In this document: piece after piece, positions 27,001 through 37,039 of the stretch
Layout of the letters: each line of letters opens with the position of its first letter
Numbering within the stretch: position 1 is the first letter of the stretch
Assembly: GCF_011075055.1 (NCBI RefSeq)
Contig: NC_058137.1
Coordinates: 11,145,463-11,209,462, forward strand
Direction of reading: 5' to 3'
DNA from: Mangifera indica
Taxonomy: Eukaryota; Streptophyta; Magnoliopsida; Sapindales; Anacardiaceae
Length of the DNA: 64,000 bases
Position numbers and translations under genes: made by a program
Notes under the pieces: model-generated
The model's input: the letters and a program-made list of their open reading frames with translations, nothing else
Databases searched by the model: none
Told to the model about the DNA's origin: nothing

Positions 27001-28179
27001 TGGGCCTAAAAATGAGAGGAGGCCCAAAAGTCTCTAATCCATTAAATTTGAGAAAAAGGGCTTAATTGACGCATAAATTAATATTCTAAAATAATCTTTA
27101 TCTGTAAGATAAAAGGTTAAAAATTATAACAAAATACCAAAATAATTTTTAGTTCCATCAAAATTATTAGTATCATCAATTTTTATAATTTTTTTTATTT
27201 TTTAATTTTTATTCAGATAAGTTTAACTTTAATGAAAATTAGTAGAGTGCACATAATAATTTCTAAATACATTTATACTTTATTTTATTTTATTTTTATT
27301 GGGAAATAGGTATAAACAAAAATCTAATAAATCTTGAAATTAAAAAAAAAAATTGATGCAAACAAAAAACCTTATTTAAATCTAATTAAGCATGATTATA
27401 TTAGATATCAAACAATATTTAAAGGGGTTTTATAATAATAACAATATAGTATATTTAGTTGGGAATATTAGAAATGTGTCGATATTGTATATCAATATTA
27501 ACCCAATCAAGTCATTAGGTCCTTGCATTAAAGGCATTTCAAAATTCCTTCTCAACATTCAACTTTTGATCTTGTCTCAAGTGACCCAAAATGTGAAAGC
27601 ATCTAATGCCAAACTTTTATATTCTATATTTACATCTTATGTAATATGGGTTCAGTGCCAAAGTCTCATTTTAAATTGTGAAAACATCTACCACCAAACC
27701 TTCATATTCTAATTTTATTCCTGTAATATATATTTTAGATAAAACACAGCTTAGAAAATTTAAGTTGATTTATATTTTGTAGCTCTGATTCTTAAATAAA
27801 AAATTGTAATAAGAAACTTGTAAACTAGGTTTGATTCATGTAACTTGATCCATAAATCTGAACAAAACGTTAAACATTTAGTGTTGAGCATTCATTTCTA
27901 ACTTTATATGAATTTAAAAATTCTTATTCGTTCATAACAATAAGCTCAATATAAATTTCATTACTCCAATCTTCTATGCGAACTTTCTATGACAACGAAT
28001 TTAAACAATGGATCTCTATATGGTAAAATAATAATTGTTGGACCACAAAAATTTTATGTGAAGATTTGACTTTGGGCTTTAATTATTGCAAGCTTCAGCC
28101 CAATTTAAGCTTAGTATGCTGCTAATTTTAAAACATTTTGCAGCAAATTTTGAAAAACCCAGAATATATTTTGTACTAT
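15360..28179. other. Long AT-rich intergenic region, no gene seen
   Basis: Only short chance reading frames occur (for example 16381-16599, 19248-19451, 23189-23419, 26653-26859, 27392-27712), none with a recognisable motif or gene-like composition. A (TA)16 tract lies at about 17980-18011. The section 24840-25080 begins with a T-run followed by more balanced sequence and could be a decayed retroelement tail, but nothing in it was recognised. The first kilobase or so probably includes distal promoter sequence of WRKY13. Confidence 0.5.
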
Positions 28180-29336
28180 CACCACAACAAATATTCTAAG
28201 TTAGAGAGGATTTTAATTCGGTTATTTTATGAGACAGAAATCTTAATTTCGTTCCCTAGTAAGATAAAATTTACTTTTAAGGCCATTTTTAATGCCGTCC
28301 CAAAATAATTATTTTAGAAATAATTTTAATTTTGTTCAATAATGTTTCTCTGGATGAAATTTTAATTTTATCCTAAAATAATTATTTTAAAGGACGAATT
28401 TTTAATTTCATCTCTAATAAGTTAAGATTTACTTTTAAAGACGTTTTTAATATTGTTCCAAAATGATAATTTTAGGGATGGTTTTTTTTGTTCCAGAATG
28501 ATAATTTTAATGAACAAAATCTTAATTTTGTCCTAAAAAATATATAATTTATTTTTAGAGGGATTTTAATTTCATTCTAGAATGTTACTTTTAGAGATGA
28601 AATCTTAATTTCGTCTCAAAATGATTATTTTAGAGGATAAAACCTTAATTTCATTTCTAATAAGTTAAAATTTATTTTTAAAAATATTTTCAATGTCATC
28701 CTAAAATGATAATTTTAAGAATGAAATTTTTCTCCTCGATTCACAATACAATCAAGGACAAAATTTTTTGTTCTCGATTTATGACACAATTAAGGACATA
28801 AAAAATTATCTCTAATTCACTATTTAATCAAGGACAACAAATTTTGTTCCCAATTCATCATACAATCAAAAAAAATTTTCCCCAATTTTTTACACAATTA
28901 AAGACAAAAAATTTTGTTTTCAATTTATTATATAATCAAAGATGAAAAATTTTATCCCTAATTCATAATATATTCAAGGACAATAAAATTTGTCTCTAAT
29001 TCAATGTATAATCAAGGATGAAAAATTTCGTCTCTAATTTATTATATATTCAATGACGAAAAAAGTTATCCCTAATTTATTGTATAATAAAGGATAAAAA
29101 ATTGTCCCTCAATGTGTTGTTTTCGAGACAAAATTTAATTCATTTATGGATTAAAAATTTTATCCTAAAATATGTGTTCTTTTATGATGAAATATCATAC
29201 TAATTTTCAAAGACTATTTCTCTTTTTGTAGATATTACTCTTTAGTAATGTATACTTTTTGACCATTTAATTTTTTGTTATGATTAATTTTTTGGGAAGA
29301 AAATTATGATCACCTTTTATAAAATTTATTATAGTG
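28180..29336. mobile_element. Non-autonomous CACTA-like element with internal minisatellite
   Basis: The left end CACCACAACAAATATT and the reverse complement of the right end CACTATAATAAATTTT agree at 12 of 16 positions, the differences mostly C/T, and resemble CACTA-superfamily termini. Flanking triplets are TAT and TTT, a possible decayed 3-base target duplication. The interior is made of degenerate repeats: units of about 45-60 bp with TTAATTTCGTCC-like cores (28200-28730) and units of about 42 bp with CAATCAAGGACAAAAAATTT (28735-29110). GGACGAAAT...ATTTCGTCC motifs are common inside plant CACTA elements. No transposase is present. Confidence 0.55.
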
Positions 29337-29484
29337 TTTATTAAGCTAAATAAAAGAGAACTTTGTAAAATTATCACAGATTCCAAAGCTGGAAACCTCC
29401 TTAAAAGCCTAAACGTAAATTAGAATATTTTTAGATCTTTGTCATAGATTTTATGGTTTTGGGTGCTACATTAAAACAAAGAAA

Positions 29485-30384
29485 GGCCAGAAGACTTTTT
29501 CCCACCCAAGGTATAGTGAATTCCCAAACTCCCACTCTCTATCTTTTAAAAATCCAAACACCTATCATAATTTAAAAAATTAACACCTACCCTCTAAAAT
29601 TAAGTTAAGCTTAAGAGTAAAATCATTATTGAACAATAATATTTAACGTTTATATCATTTTATCCTCTTAATTTGAAAAACTAATAATTTCTCTCAAAAT
29701 TAAGTTTTGAAAAATGATATTTCCCCCTACCTAGGGTTTCCAATTTCATTGGTGAATTTTCGACCAATGATGGCCGATCTCTCTCCCTCCCGGTGTCGTC
29801 TCTCCCTTTGATGTTTAATATCGGATTGACAATGTCTAGATTTGACGGAATCCAAACATCCAAATGAAGAGTCGAAACTCATCATCTGGATCTGACAATC
29901 CAGATAAGGAGATCGGTCTCTTTTGAACAATCGTCATCATCTGGATAAAGTTCATTTGGACGAGGAAGATCCAAACGAAGAGTTTCAACTCTTCGTCTGA
30001 AGTTCATCTGGATTTCATTGAATCCAATATTCATCGATCTGATATTGAGCACTGGAGGGAGAGATGACACCGAGAGGGAAAGAGATAGGCCATCGTTGGC
30101 CAGAAATTCGCCTATGAAATTGGAAACCCTAGGTGGGGGGGGGGGGAATGTCACTTTTCAAAACTTAATTTTAGGAGAAATTGTTAATTTTTCAAATTAA
30201 AAGGTTAAAATGATGTAAATTTTGAATATTATTGTTAAATAACGATTTTACCTTTAATCTTAACTTAATTTAGGAGGGTAAGAGTTAGTTTTCCAAATCG
30301 TGGATGGGTGTTTGAGTCTTTAAAAGTTGAAGGGTGGAAGTTTGGGAATTCACTATACCTTGGGTGGGAATAAGTCTTTTGGCC
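29485..30384. mobile_element. Non-autonomous TIR element, copy 2
   Basis: The left end GGCCAGAAGACTTTTTCCCA and the reverse complement of the right end GGCCAAAAGACTTATTCCCA pair, followed by CCCAAGGTATAGTGAATTCC on both arms. Near-palindromic arms extend to the centre, including facing GATCGGTCTC/GATCTGATATTG blocks around 29840-30050. Flanks ACAAAGAAA and AAAAAAAAA may be a decayed 9-base duplication. Short reading frames inside (29681-30200) are by-products of the palindrome. Same family as 9997-10749 and 33100-33836. Confidence 0.8.
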
Positions 30385-30999
30385 AAAAAAAAAAAAAAAG
30401 ACAAACAATTTTTGGTTGTCTATTTTGTAAATTTTATGTTTAATTTAAAAATAATTTTAATCAAATATTAAGATATAAACCAAGAGTTTAAATCGTATTT
30501 AAAATTATTTATTGACTCGGTGAATTAATTATCCCATATTGAGTCGAATCATGGACACAAAATTGATTGCTTAATATATTAGATTAAACTCGCAGACTTG
30601 AAGAGGAGATGAGTTGGTTTATTTGTCTATTTGTAGTTTTTTGTTGGTCTTCTTCCAATTAGATTGAGTTTAGTTTGTCTTCACATCTTCTTTTGGGTGT
30701 TTTTTATTTTTATTTTTTAATAATAGTACATATTTACTTCCAAATAAATAAAAAAGATTAGACCTCTTTGTAAACTATAGCTTTTTGTGTGATGTAAATC
30801 AAATGGAAGCTAATTTTCCTGCAACGTTCGGAACTATTTAACTAATTTCGTTTCTTTCTATATATCTATAAATATTCTAATTTGCTTCAGCCTTCACACC
30901 ACTTACAATTACGATAAATAAATATACAAAACAAAATTAAATTGTTATAAACACATTTCACAACAGGAACCATTTAAATATTAATTAAAAGAGACGAAA

Positions 31000-31598
31000 A
31001 AAAATCTAATCCATTAGATTATATATTGAAATTAATATTGTTGCTTATCTTTTGTTGAATATGTGTAATAAAAACATGATGCTTCAGTTATTGTTGTTCA
31101 AGTAAAACAATAAAACACAAACTCTCACCTCTCTTTTGAGTGTCCTCTAACCTAAAATAACAGTATAATGATAGTATTTTCACAGACTTTTTATACTGAT
31201 TAAGTTAGGGACCTTTCATTATATGGTTAAAAAAAAACGTTTTCTACTATTAAGAAAACATAATTGATGTATTAGGTCTTTAATTAACTATTAGTTTAAT
31301 GACTATTATTAACTCTTAAAAATGTTACAAAAATAAACCTAATGCCCATTAACTCTCAAAAAAGTGTTACAAAATAATAAACATAATGGTCATTAACTCT
31401 TAAAAAAGAGTTACAAAATTTTAACATAATGACCTTCAAAAAGGAGTTATAAAAAAATAATGGTTATATTAACTCTCAAAATAGAGTTATAAGAAATTAA
31501 CTTAATAACAATCTTTGATTCTTTAAAAGAGCAGTTATAAAAATTAAAATAAATTACAACGCTCAATAAGTAGCCCACTTTAAGTCTAAAGTTCTCCC
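31000..31598 (-). mobile_element. Ty1/copia 3' LTR, minus strand, with tandem repeats
   Basis: On the minus strand this follows the polypurine tract AAGTGGGAGAA (31592-31605) that marks the start of a copia 3' LTR. Within it, 31310-31530 holds about five copies of a 43-bp unit with the motif ATTAACTCTCAAAAAAG and GTTACAAAA. The distal LTR boundary is not resolved. Confidence 0.45.
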
Positions 31599-32150
31599 AC
31601 TTGGTCTACTTGAATAAATTGATAGTTGAAAATTATTATGACTATTAATTAAAACTCTAGTAATAATAACGAAATGGTCCATTCAAAATTTTGTAGACAT
31701 ACAAAATTTCTTTTGTGCACAAAATAATATTTTCTTTATCTTAATTTTGTTTTGCAAAATTCTTAATCTAAACATCCAAATAAGAAGCAAAATAAAATCA
31801 AAACTTGAACAAACTAACAAGTCTCATACAATCCATATGATCTTTATACTATTTAGTCGGCAATCCTTTTGTCATGGGATCTGCAATCATTAGTTATGTA
31901 CTAACATATTAGATACCCACTTTGTGCTTCTTAATATGTTAGTGAACATATTAAGATAGACACACATCTCTGTTTAACCTCGAGAGATACTGATTGACAA
32001 AAAGATTGAATTGTACGTAACCATATAGTTGACAAAGTCGAAAGTAGTTTACATGACACTCTATCAATCCAGTAGCCATCATGCCTTACTAGAGGCCAAT
32101 TTTGGTTTATGTCTAAATTTAAACCACATTTAGATACTACCAATTAAATA
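31599..32150 (-). pseudogene. Ty1/copia pol C-terminal fragment
   Basis: The minus strand reads LMIADPMTKGLPTK, a stop, then YKDHMDCMRLVSLF, matching the end of the copia RNase H region (IADPLTKGLP-type motif) just before the polypurine tract. Upstream residues are scrambled by stops and shifts. It is the last part of a minus-strand copia element; the reverse transcriptase and integrase regions were not found at higher coordinates. Confidence 0.65.
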
Positions 32151-32964
32151 GAGAGTTTGTGAGTCACACGTATATAAAAGTTGATTCGAATTTTAAGGGA
32201 TTACGTTGTTTAGTGATAATCTTGGTGTATATGGGATGGTAAGAATTTTGGAATGAACTAAGCTTATCTGAAAGGATTAATTCTACTTGGTTTGACTTTT
32301 ACTTAACCAAAAACAATTGATCATATGACATGAATGACCGTTCTTGTTAAGTAAAAGGGAATGATTATGAATACAATCAATGCACGACTATTCGTGACAT
32401 TTTCTATTTTTATGAACATAATTTCAAAATTCAAAAGTGTTCGTTGCAAACCCTAGTTGTCATGCATGACTCCCAATCACATATACACTATCCACAAAGC
32501 CCTGGCAACATTTTGTGAATAGTTAAACCTATCCAAGTTTGTGTTTTACATGAATACCAAGGTGCTGCCTCATTTATGGGTTGGATAGCAATCTCAACAA
32601 CTACATAAAGCTTCTGGAGGAGCCATCAAATGCATATATTGATCTTAAAACACCCTATGGTTGTTTTTGCATGTTCATGAGATTACTTATTGGACCATGA
32701 TCTTGGTGAGATACTCGGGTTTCTTTTTGTTTGTTAAAATTTTTTTAACATATTTTATTGCCTTACTAACATCTGGTGACCTCAAAACTTAACGTACAAA
32801 CCTTGTAGCGTAGAGGAATAATTTGCCTACGCCATATTTCCCTAAGGATTTGTAACTTGCCTTGGAGCATACCTTTTCCTACACTCATTGGTAGTGTGAT
32901 TTCGTACCCACATATTTGGCATAGTACTTTGTTCTTGCAAGATCTAGAATTATTGTCATTATTG
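32151..32964. other. Unassigned sequence between copia fragment and Sirevirus LTR
   Basis: Moderately balanced composition, no open frame of note on either strand and no recognised domain. It may be the continuation of the minus-strand copia element or unrelated host sequence. Confidence 0.3.
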
Positions 32965-35158
32965 TGTTGACTTAATGAGTGATTATGCTCTTATTTTGAT
33001 AATAACAAACTAATATATCTAAGTATATTGACTAATGACTTTACTTGAGTGTGAGTTTAGATTGCAAGAATTTACCTAATGCACTTGAAGAAGTTTCAAG
33101 GTCAAAGGACTATTTCCTACCCAAAGTATATGTTTTTCTCAAGTTTCTCCCCATTAACTTTGAAAATACCATTTACCCACCCATGGGCTGTTAAATTTAA
33201 TGGAACTCTAACCCCTGAAAAATTTATCTCATTTTCCCCCCTAAAATTTCAAAAACTAACAATTTTCTCTAGCCAAAGTTTTAAAAACAACATTTTCCCC
33301 TTTAGGGTTTTCAATTTTTCAGAGTTAGTTTTTCGACGCCATTTCTTTCTCTCTGACAACTCCAGGCAACTCCTCTTCTTCTCTGACGCGGCCTCATTCT
33401 GGCTATTATGCTAGGCACGATCGTCAACTTGTCTTTGTCGAGATGAAGATGACTTGTCAACGAAGACAAGTCATCTTCGTCAACAACAATTCCAAGACAA
33501 CCGTCGGAAGGAGGCCACACCAAAGAGGAAGAGGAGTCGCCTAGAGGTCGTCAAAACGAAAGAAATGACGTCAAAAAACTAACTCAAAAATTGAAAACCC
33601 TAGAGGGAAAAATGCATTTTTTAAAACTTGAGTTGAGGAAAATTGTTCGTTTTTAGGGTTTAGGGGGGAAAATAAAATCAAATTTAAGTTTATTTTTAAT
33701 AATACAAACAAAATGATGATTTTACCCTTGAAACTGTTAATTTTAACCGGTCATGGGTGGAAAATGGTATTTTCAAAGTTAATGGGGGAAACTTGAGAAA
33801 AACACATACTTTGGGTGGGAAATAGTCCTTTGGCCCCAGTTTCAATATGGAAATGAAAGACAAGACTCAAGTGAAAAATTCTTGAAAATTTGAAGAAAAA
33901 CTCAAGTTTAGATAGATATGTTTGTAATTTGGAGCATTCGTTTTGATTAGAATATTTATTTGTATGTGATAGTTCACTTGAAAACTTATTCTCATATCTT
34001 TCAAATTTTGAGTTAAAATGTTGTTTTTCAAACTTATTAGGTTAAGTCAATTTTTTATCAAAGTTTATTCACTCATTTAAAATGATAAAGTTTTGTGAAC
34101 TATATTTTCATATCTTAAAGTTAGTTTTGAAAGAATTTTCAAAAATAGGTTAAATTATCACTTTTCAAAGGTTTAGGGGTTAAATTATAATTCTTAAAAA
34201 TTCAAGAGGTAAAATGTAATAAAATTTGGTTGACCAAATTTGACCAATCATATTCTTCGATGACAGCTTTCAAATTATCCAGAAGCCGTGCAATTTGGCT
34301 TTTAAAAATTCGGTTGATCGAATTAAATCCGATCAACCAAATTTTGTTTTGAATTTTTTAACAGCTAGTGACACATAGACTCCATGGAAGTGCCATGTCA
34401 TATTTGGTTAATCGAATTACATTCGATCAACTAAATTTTACATTTTTGGAAAATTAAAACAGCTAGTTTTTGTGCACAACGATAACTTTTCTCATTTTTT
34501 CCTATATAAACCCAAACAAATTCTTTTGTAAAAAACTTTTGCCACCAAGAACTTTCAAATATTTGAGAGCAAATTAGTTTTGAACTATTCATTTGCAAAA
34601 TCTCTTCTCTAATCAAAACCCTTGCTTATACACTTTGTAATTTCATTTGCATTGGGTTGTACTAAGCTTAAACTTTCATATACACTCTTAAGAGAGATTA
34701 TATTTTGAAGTCATATCAAAATTCGTACTATAAAATAGTGAAGTTCACTCTTGGAGAGATTAAAAAATTTGTAGTGAGAGAAATTGAGCTCTAACATTTG
34801 TAAAGGTTAATAGCACATTGGAAGCTATTTTATTGTGAAGAAAAGTTTGGTTGAGTTTTTGGTCAACCAAAGATTAGTGGAATACTCCAAAGGAAATAGC
34901 TCAGAGGAGTGGACGTAAGTTAGGTTGTGCCAAACCACTATATATCGCGTGTTTGATTTTCTCTTCCCTTAAACTTGTACTTTGTGTTATGTTTTTTTTT
35001 ATTGTATTGATTATTTGAAATATTCTTGTTATTTTCATAAATTGCATTAAAAATAGGCAACATTCATTGATTTGATTAAATTGGTTTAATCCTTTAAGTA
35101 GGTAAAATTTATTTTAAATTGCCTTATTCACCTCCTCTTTTAGGCCATTCGATCCTTT
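32965..35158 (+). mobile_element. Sirevirus 5' LTR (interrupted by a TIR element)
   Basis: It starts TGTTGACTTAATGAG followed by CTTATTTTGATAATAACAAA, a typical start of long Sirevirus LTRs, and ends just before the primer site at 35162 with CACCTCCTCTTTTAGGCC. A TATATAAA box lies at about 34503. Removing the 737-bp TIR element at 33100-33836 leaves an LTR of about 1.45 kb. No matching 3' LTR was found before the gap, so the exact ends are approximate. Confidence 0.6.
33100..33836. mobile_element. Non-autonomous TIR element, copy 3, inside the Sirevirus LTR
   Basis: The left end GGTCAAAGGACTATTTCCTA pairs with the right end, whose reverse complement begins GGCCAAAGGACTATTTCCCA; the inner CTCAAGTTTCTCCCCATTAA arms also pair. 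AAGTTTCAA at 33091-33099 and CAGTTTCAA at 33837-33845 form a 9-base duplication with one mismatch. The centre (33430-33490) is a strong palindrome of GAAGATGACTTGTC / GACAAGTCATCTTC. Same family as 9997-10749 and 29485-30384. Confidence 0.85.
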
Positions 35159-35161
35159 AAT

Positions 35162-35173
35162 TGGTATCAGAGC
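35162..35173 (+). other. Primer-binding site (initiator tRNA-Met)
   Basis: TGGTATCAGAGC is a perfect match to the complement of the 3' end of plant initiator tRNA-Met, directly after the LTR end and 39 bases before the gag start. Confidence 0.85.
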
Positions 35174-35211
35174 AAGGTTGCTCATTCTCATAAACTTAAT
35201 CATTTTAAGCA

Positions 35212-36900
35212 ATGGCCATAAACTTAGAAAAATCTCATACCGTTAGTAAAGGGTTTACCTCTAATAGACCGCTATTGTTTGATAGCATCGGATATACCTA
35301 TTGGAAAAATCGTATGTCAGTTTTCCTTCAAAGTGATTATGAATTGTGGGATGTAGTGCAAGATGGACCTTTTGTTCCTATGAAAGAAGTAGATGGAAAA
35401 CAAGTGCCCAAAACTAGGGAAGAAATGACCTCTCAAGATAAGAAAAATATCACCATTAATGTTAGAGTTATGAATGTGTTATATTGTGCATTAAATGAAT
35501 ATAACTTTAACAAGGTACAAGCTGGTACCTGGCTAAAGAAATTTGGGAATTATTGATCGTGTCAAATGAAGGAACTTCACAAGTCAAGGAGACTAAAATT
35601 AGCATGCCCACACACTCATATAAGTTATTTAAGATGAATGAAGATGAAACTATTAGTGACATGTTTGATAGATTTATTACTATTGTGAATAAATTGAAAA
35701 ATCTTGGTAAAGTTTATACTAGCCAAGAAAATGTCAAGAAACTTCTTAGGTGTTTGCCTCTTTCTTGGGATCCTAAAGTGACGACAATCGAAGAAGCAAA
35801 AGATGTCAAGATTTTACCTTTAAAGAGCTTTTAGGTTCACTTCTCACTCATGAGTTTACTATGAAGCAACAACAAATTGAAGAAGTGGAGAAAAAGAAAA
35901 AGAGCATTGCCTTCAAATCATCCATCAAAGAGAATGAAAAGTTCTTAGAAGAAGAAGAAGAGACATCAAATGATGGAGATGAAGACATTGCACTCTTGAC
36001 TAGAAAGATTGGAAAGCTTCTAAGAAATTGAAAACTAAGAAGAAATAGAAACTTTACAAAAAGGGAAGTTTCTAAAGGTGAAAGAGGAGAAAGAGGAGAA
36101 AGACAAAGGAGAGAACAAGTTGTGTGCTATAAATGCAAGAAGCCGGGACACATCAATTATGATTGTCCTCTCTTCAAAATTGCTAGATCGAAAAAGAAAG
36201 CAATGAAGGCTACGTGGGATGATAGTGATGAAAGTGAATCCGAAAAAGAGGATAATGAAGTAGCCTACATGTGTTTCATGACAATTACAAATAATGAGGT
36301 AATTGACTCTAGCTCATCTAATACTTGTGATGATTTAGATGATATAGATGATGAGATAGATGAAAACCCCTTATACGAAAAGTTATATGATACACTCGAA
36401 GAGATGAATGAAAAACTTGCTCTTTGTATGTCTAAAATGCAACTCTTAAAAAGAAAAATTTTAACTTGGAAAAGGAAAATGAGTATTTAAAGAAAGAAAA
36501 TGAAACTCTTAACTAAACAATCTTTAAGCTTAAAGGAAAAGAAAATAAAGAAAACAAGTGTTCCATTTTTGAAAAGAAAAACAAAAGTTTGAAAATAATC
36601 TTTGCATAGCTAAAAAAGAAAAAGAAATTATAGAAAGTGAAATTGAAGTTTTAAAAAGAAGGAGCAAAAGATTTAAGTGAAATAGTTTTAAAATTTAAAA
36701 ATGAAAAGGATATTCTTGATAAAATGCTTGGTATACAAAAAGGAGTTTTAAACAAAAGAGGACATGCTATAAACCTTTTATCAAAGCAAAATACTTAAAA
36801 ATTTATTTCGTTAAAGCCTCAACTTCAAGTGAATCAAATATAACTTGCAATTATTGTAAAAATAAAGGTCATATCTCATCATCTTGACCAATTCAAAAAA
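35212..36900 (+). pseudogene. Sirevirus gag, frameshifted
   Basis: The gag start at 35212 reads MAINLEKSH, then NRPLLFDSIGYTYWKNRM and SDYELWDVVQDGPF, the usual N-terminus of Sirevirus Gag (capsid and nucleocapsid of the virus-like particle). The frame breaks at about 35556 and again after 35834. A CCHC zinc knuckle, CYKCKKPGHINYDC, sits at 36122-36163. A Lys/Glu-rich coiled-coil-like region follows, and a second knuckle CNYCKNKGH at about 36848 ends in a stop where the last Cys should be. The gene cannot make full-length Gag. Pol continues in the same orientation. Confidence 0.85.
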
Positions 36901-37039
36901 AACATTATATGGACACTAAGAAAGTGTAGGTTCGAAAGGGAACAAAAACTAACCACTAAGGACCTAACATGATTTGGGTACCTAAGACAAATTCTTAAAT
37001 CTCTCGGTATATTTAGGAACGAAAAAACAAAGGAAGAAA

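Noticed and set aside
27392..27712. 106-codon frame in AT-rich DNA
   Set aside because: Low-complexity Ile/Asn/Leu composition, no motif, no gene signals.
28735..29110. Regularly spaced repeats resembling an array
   Set aside because: Units are degenerate, contiguous without unique spacers, and sit in a plant CACTA-like element, so not a CRISPR array.
29681..30200. Overlapping 60-90 codon frames with similar peptides on both strands
   Set aside because: They are by-products of the palindromic TIR element and show no conserved domain.
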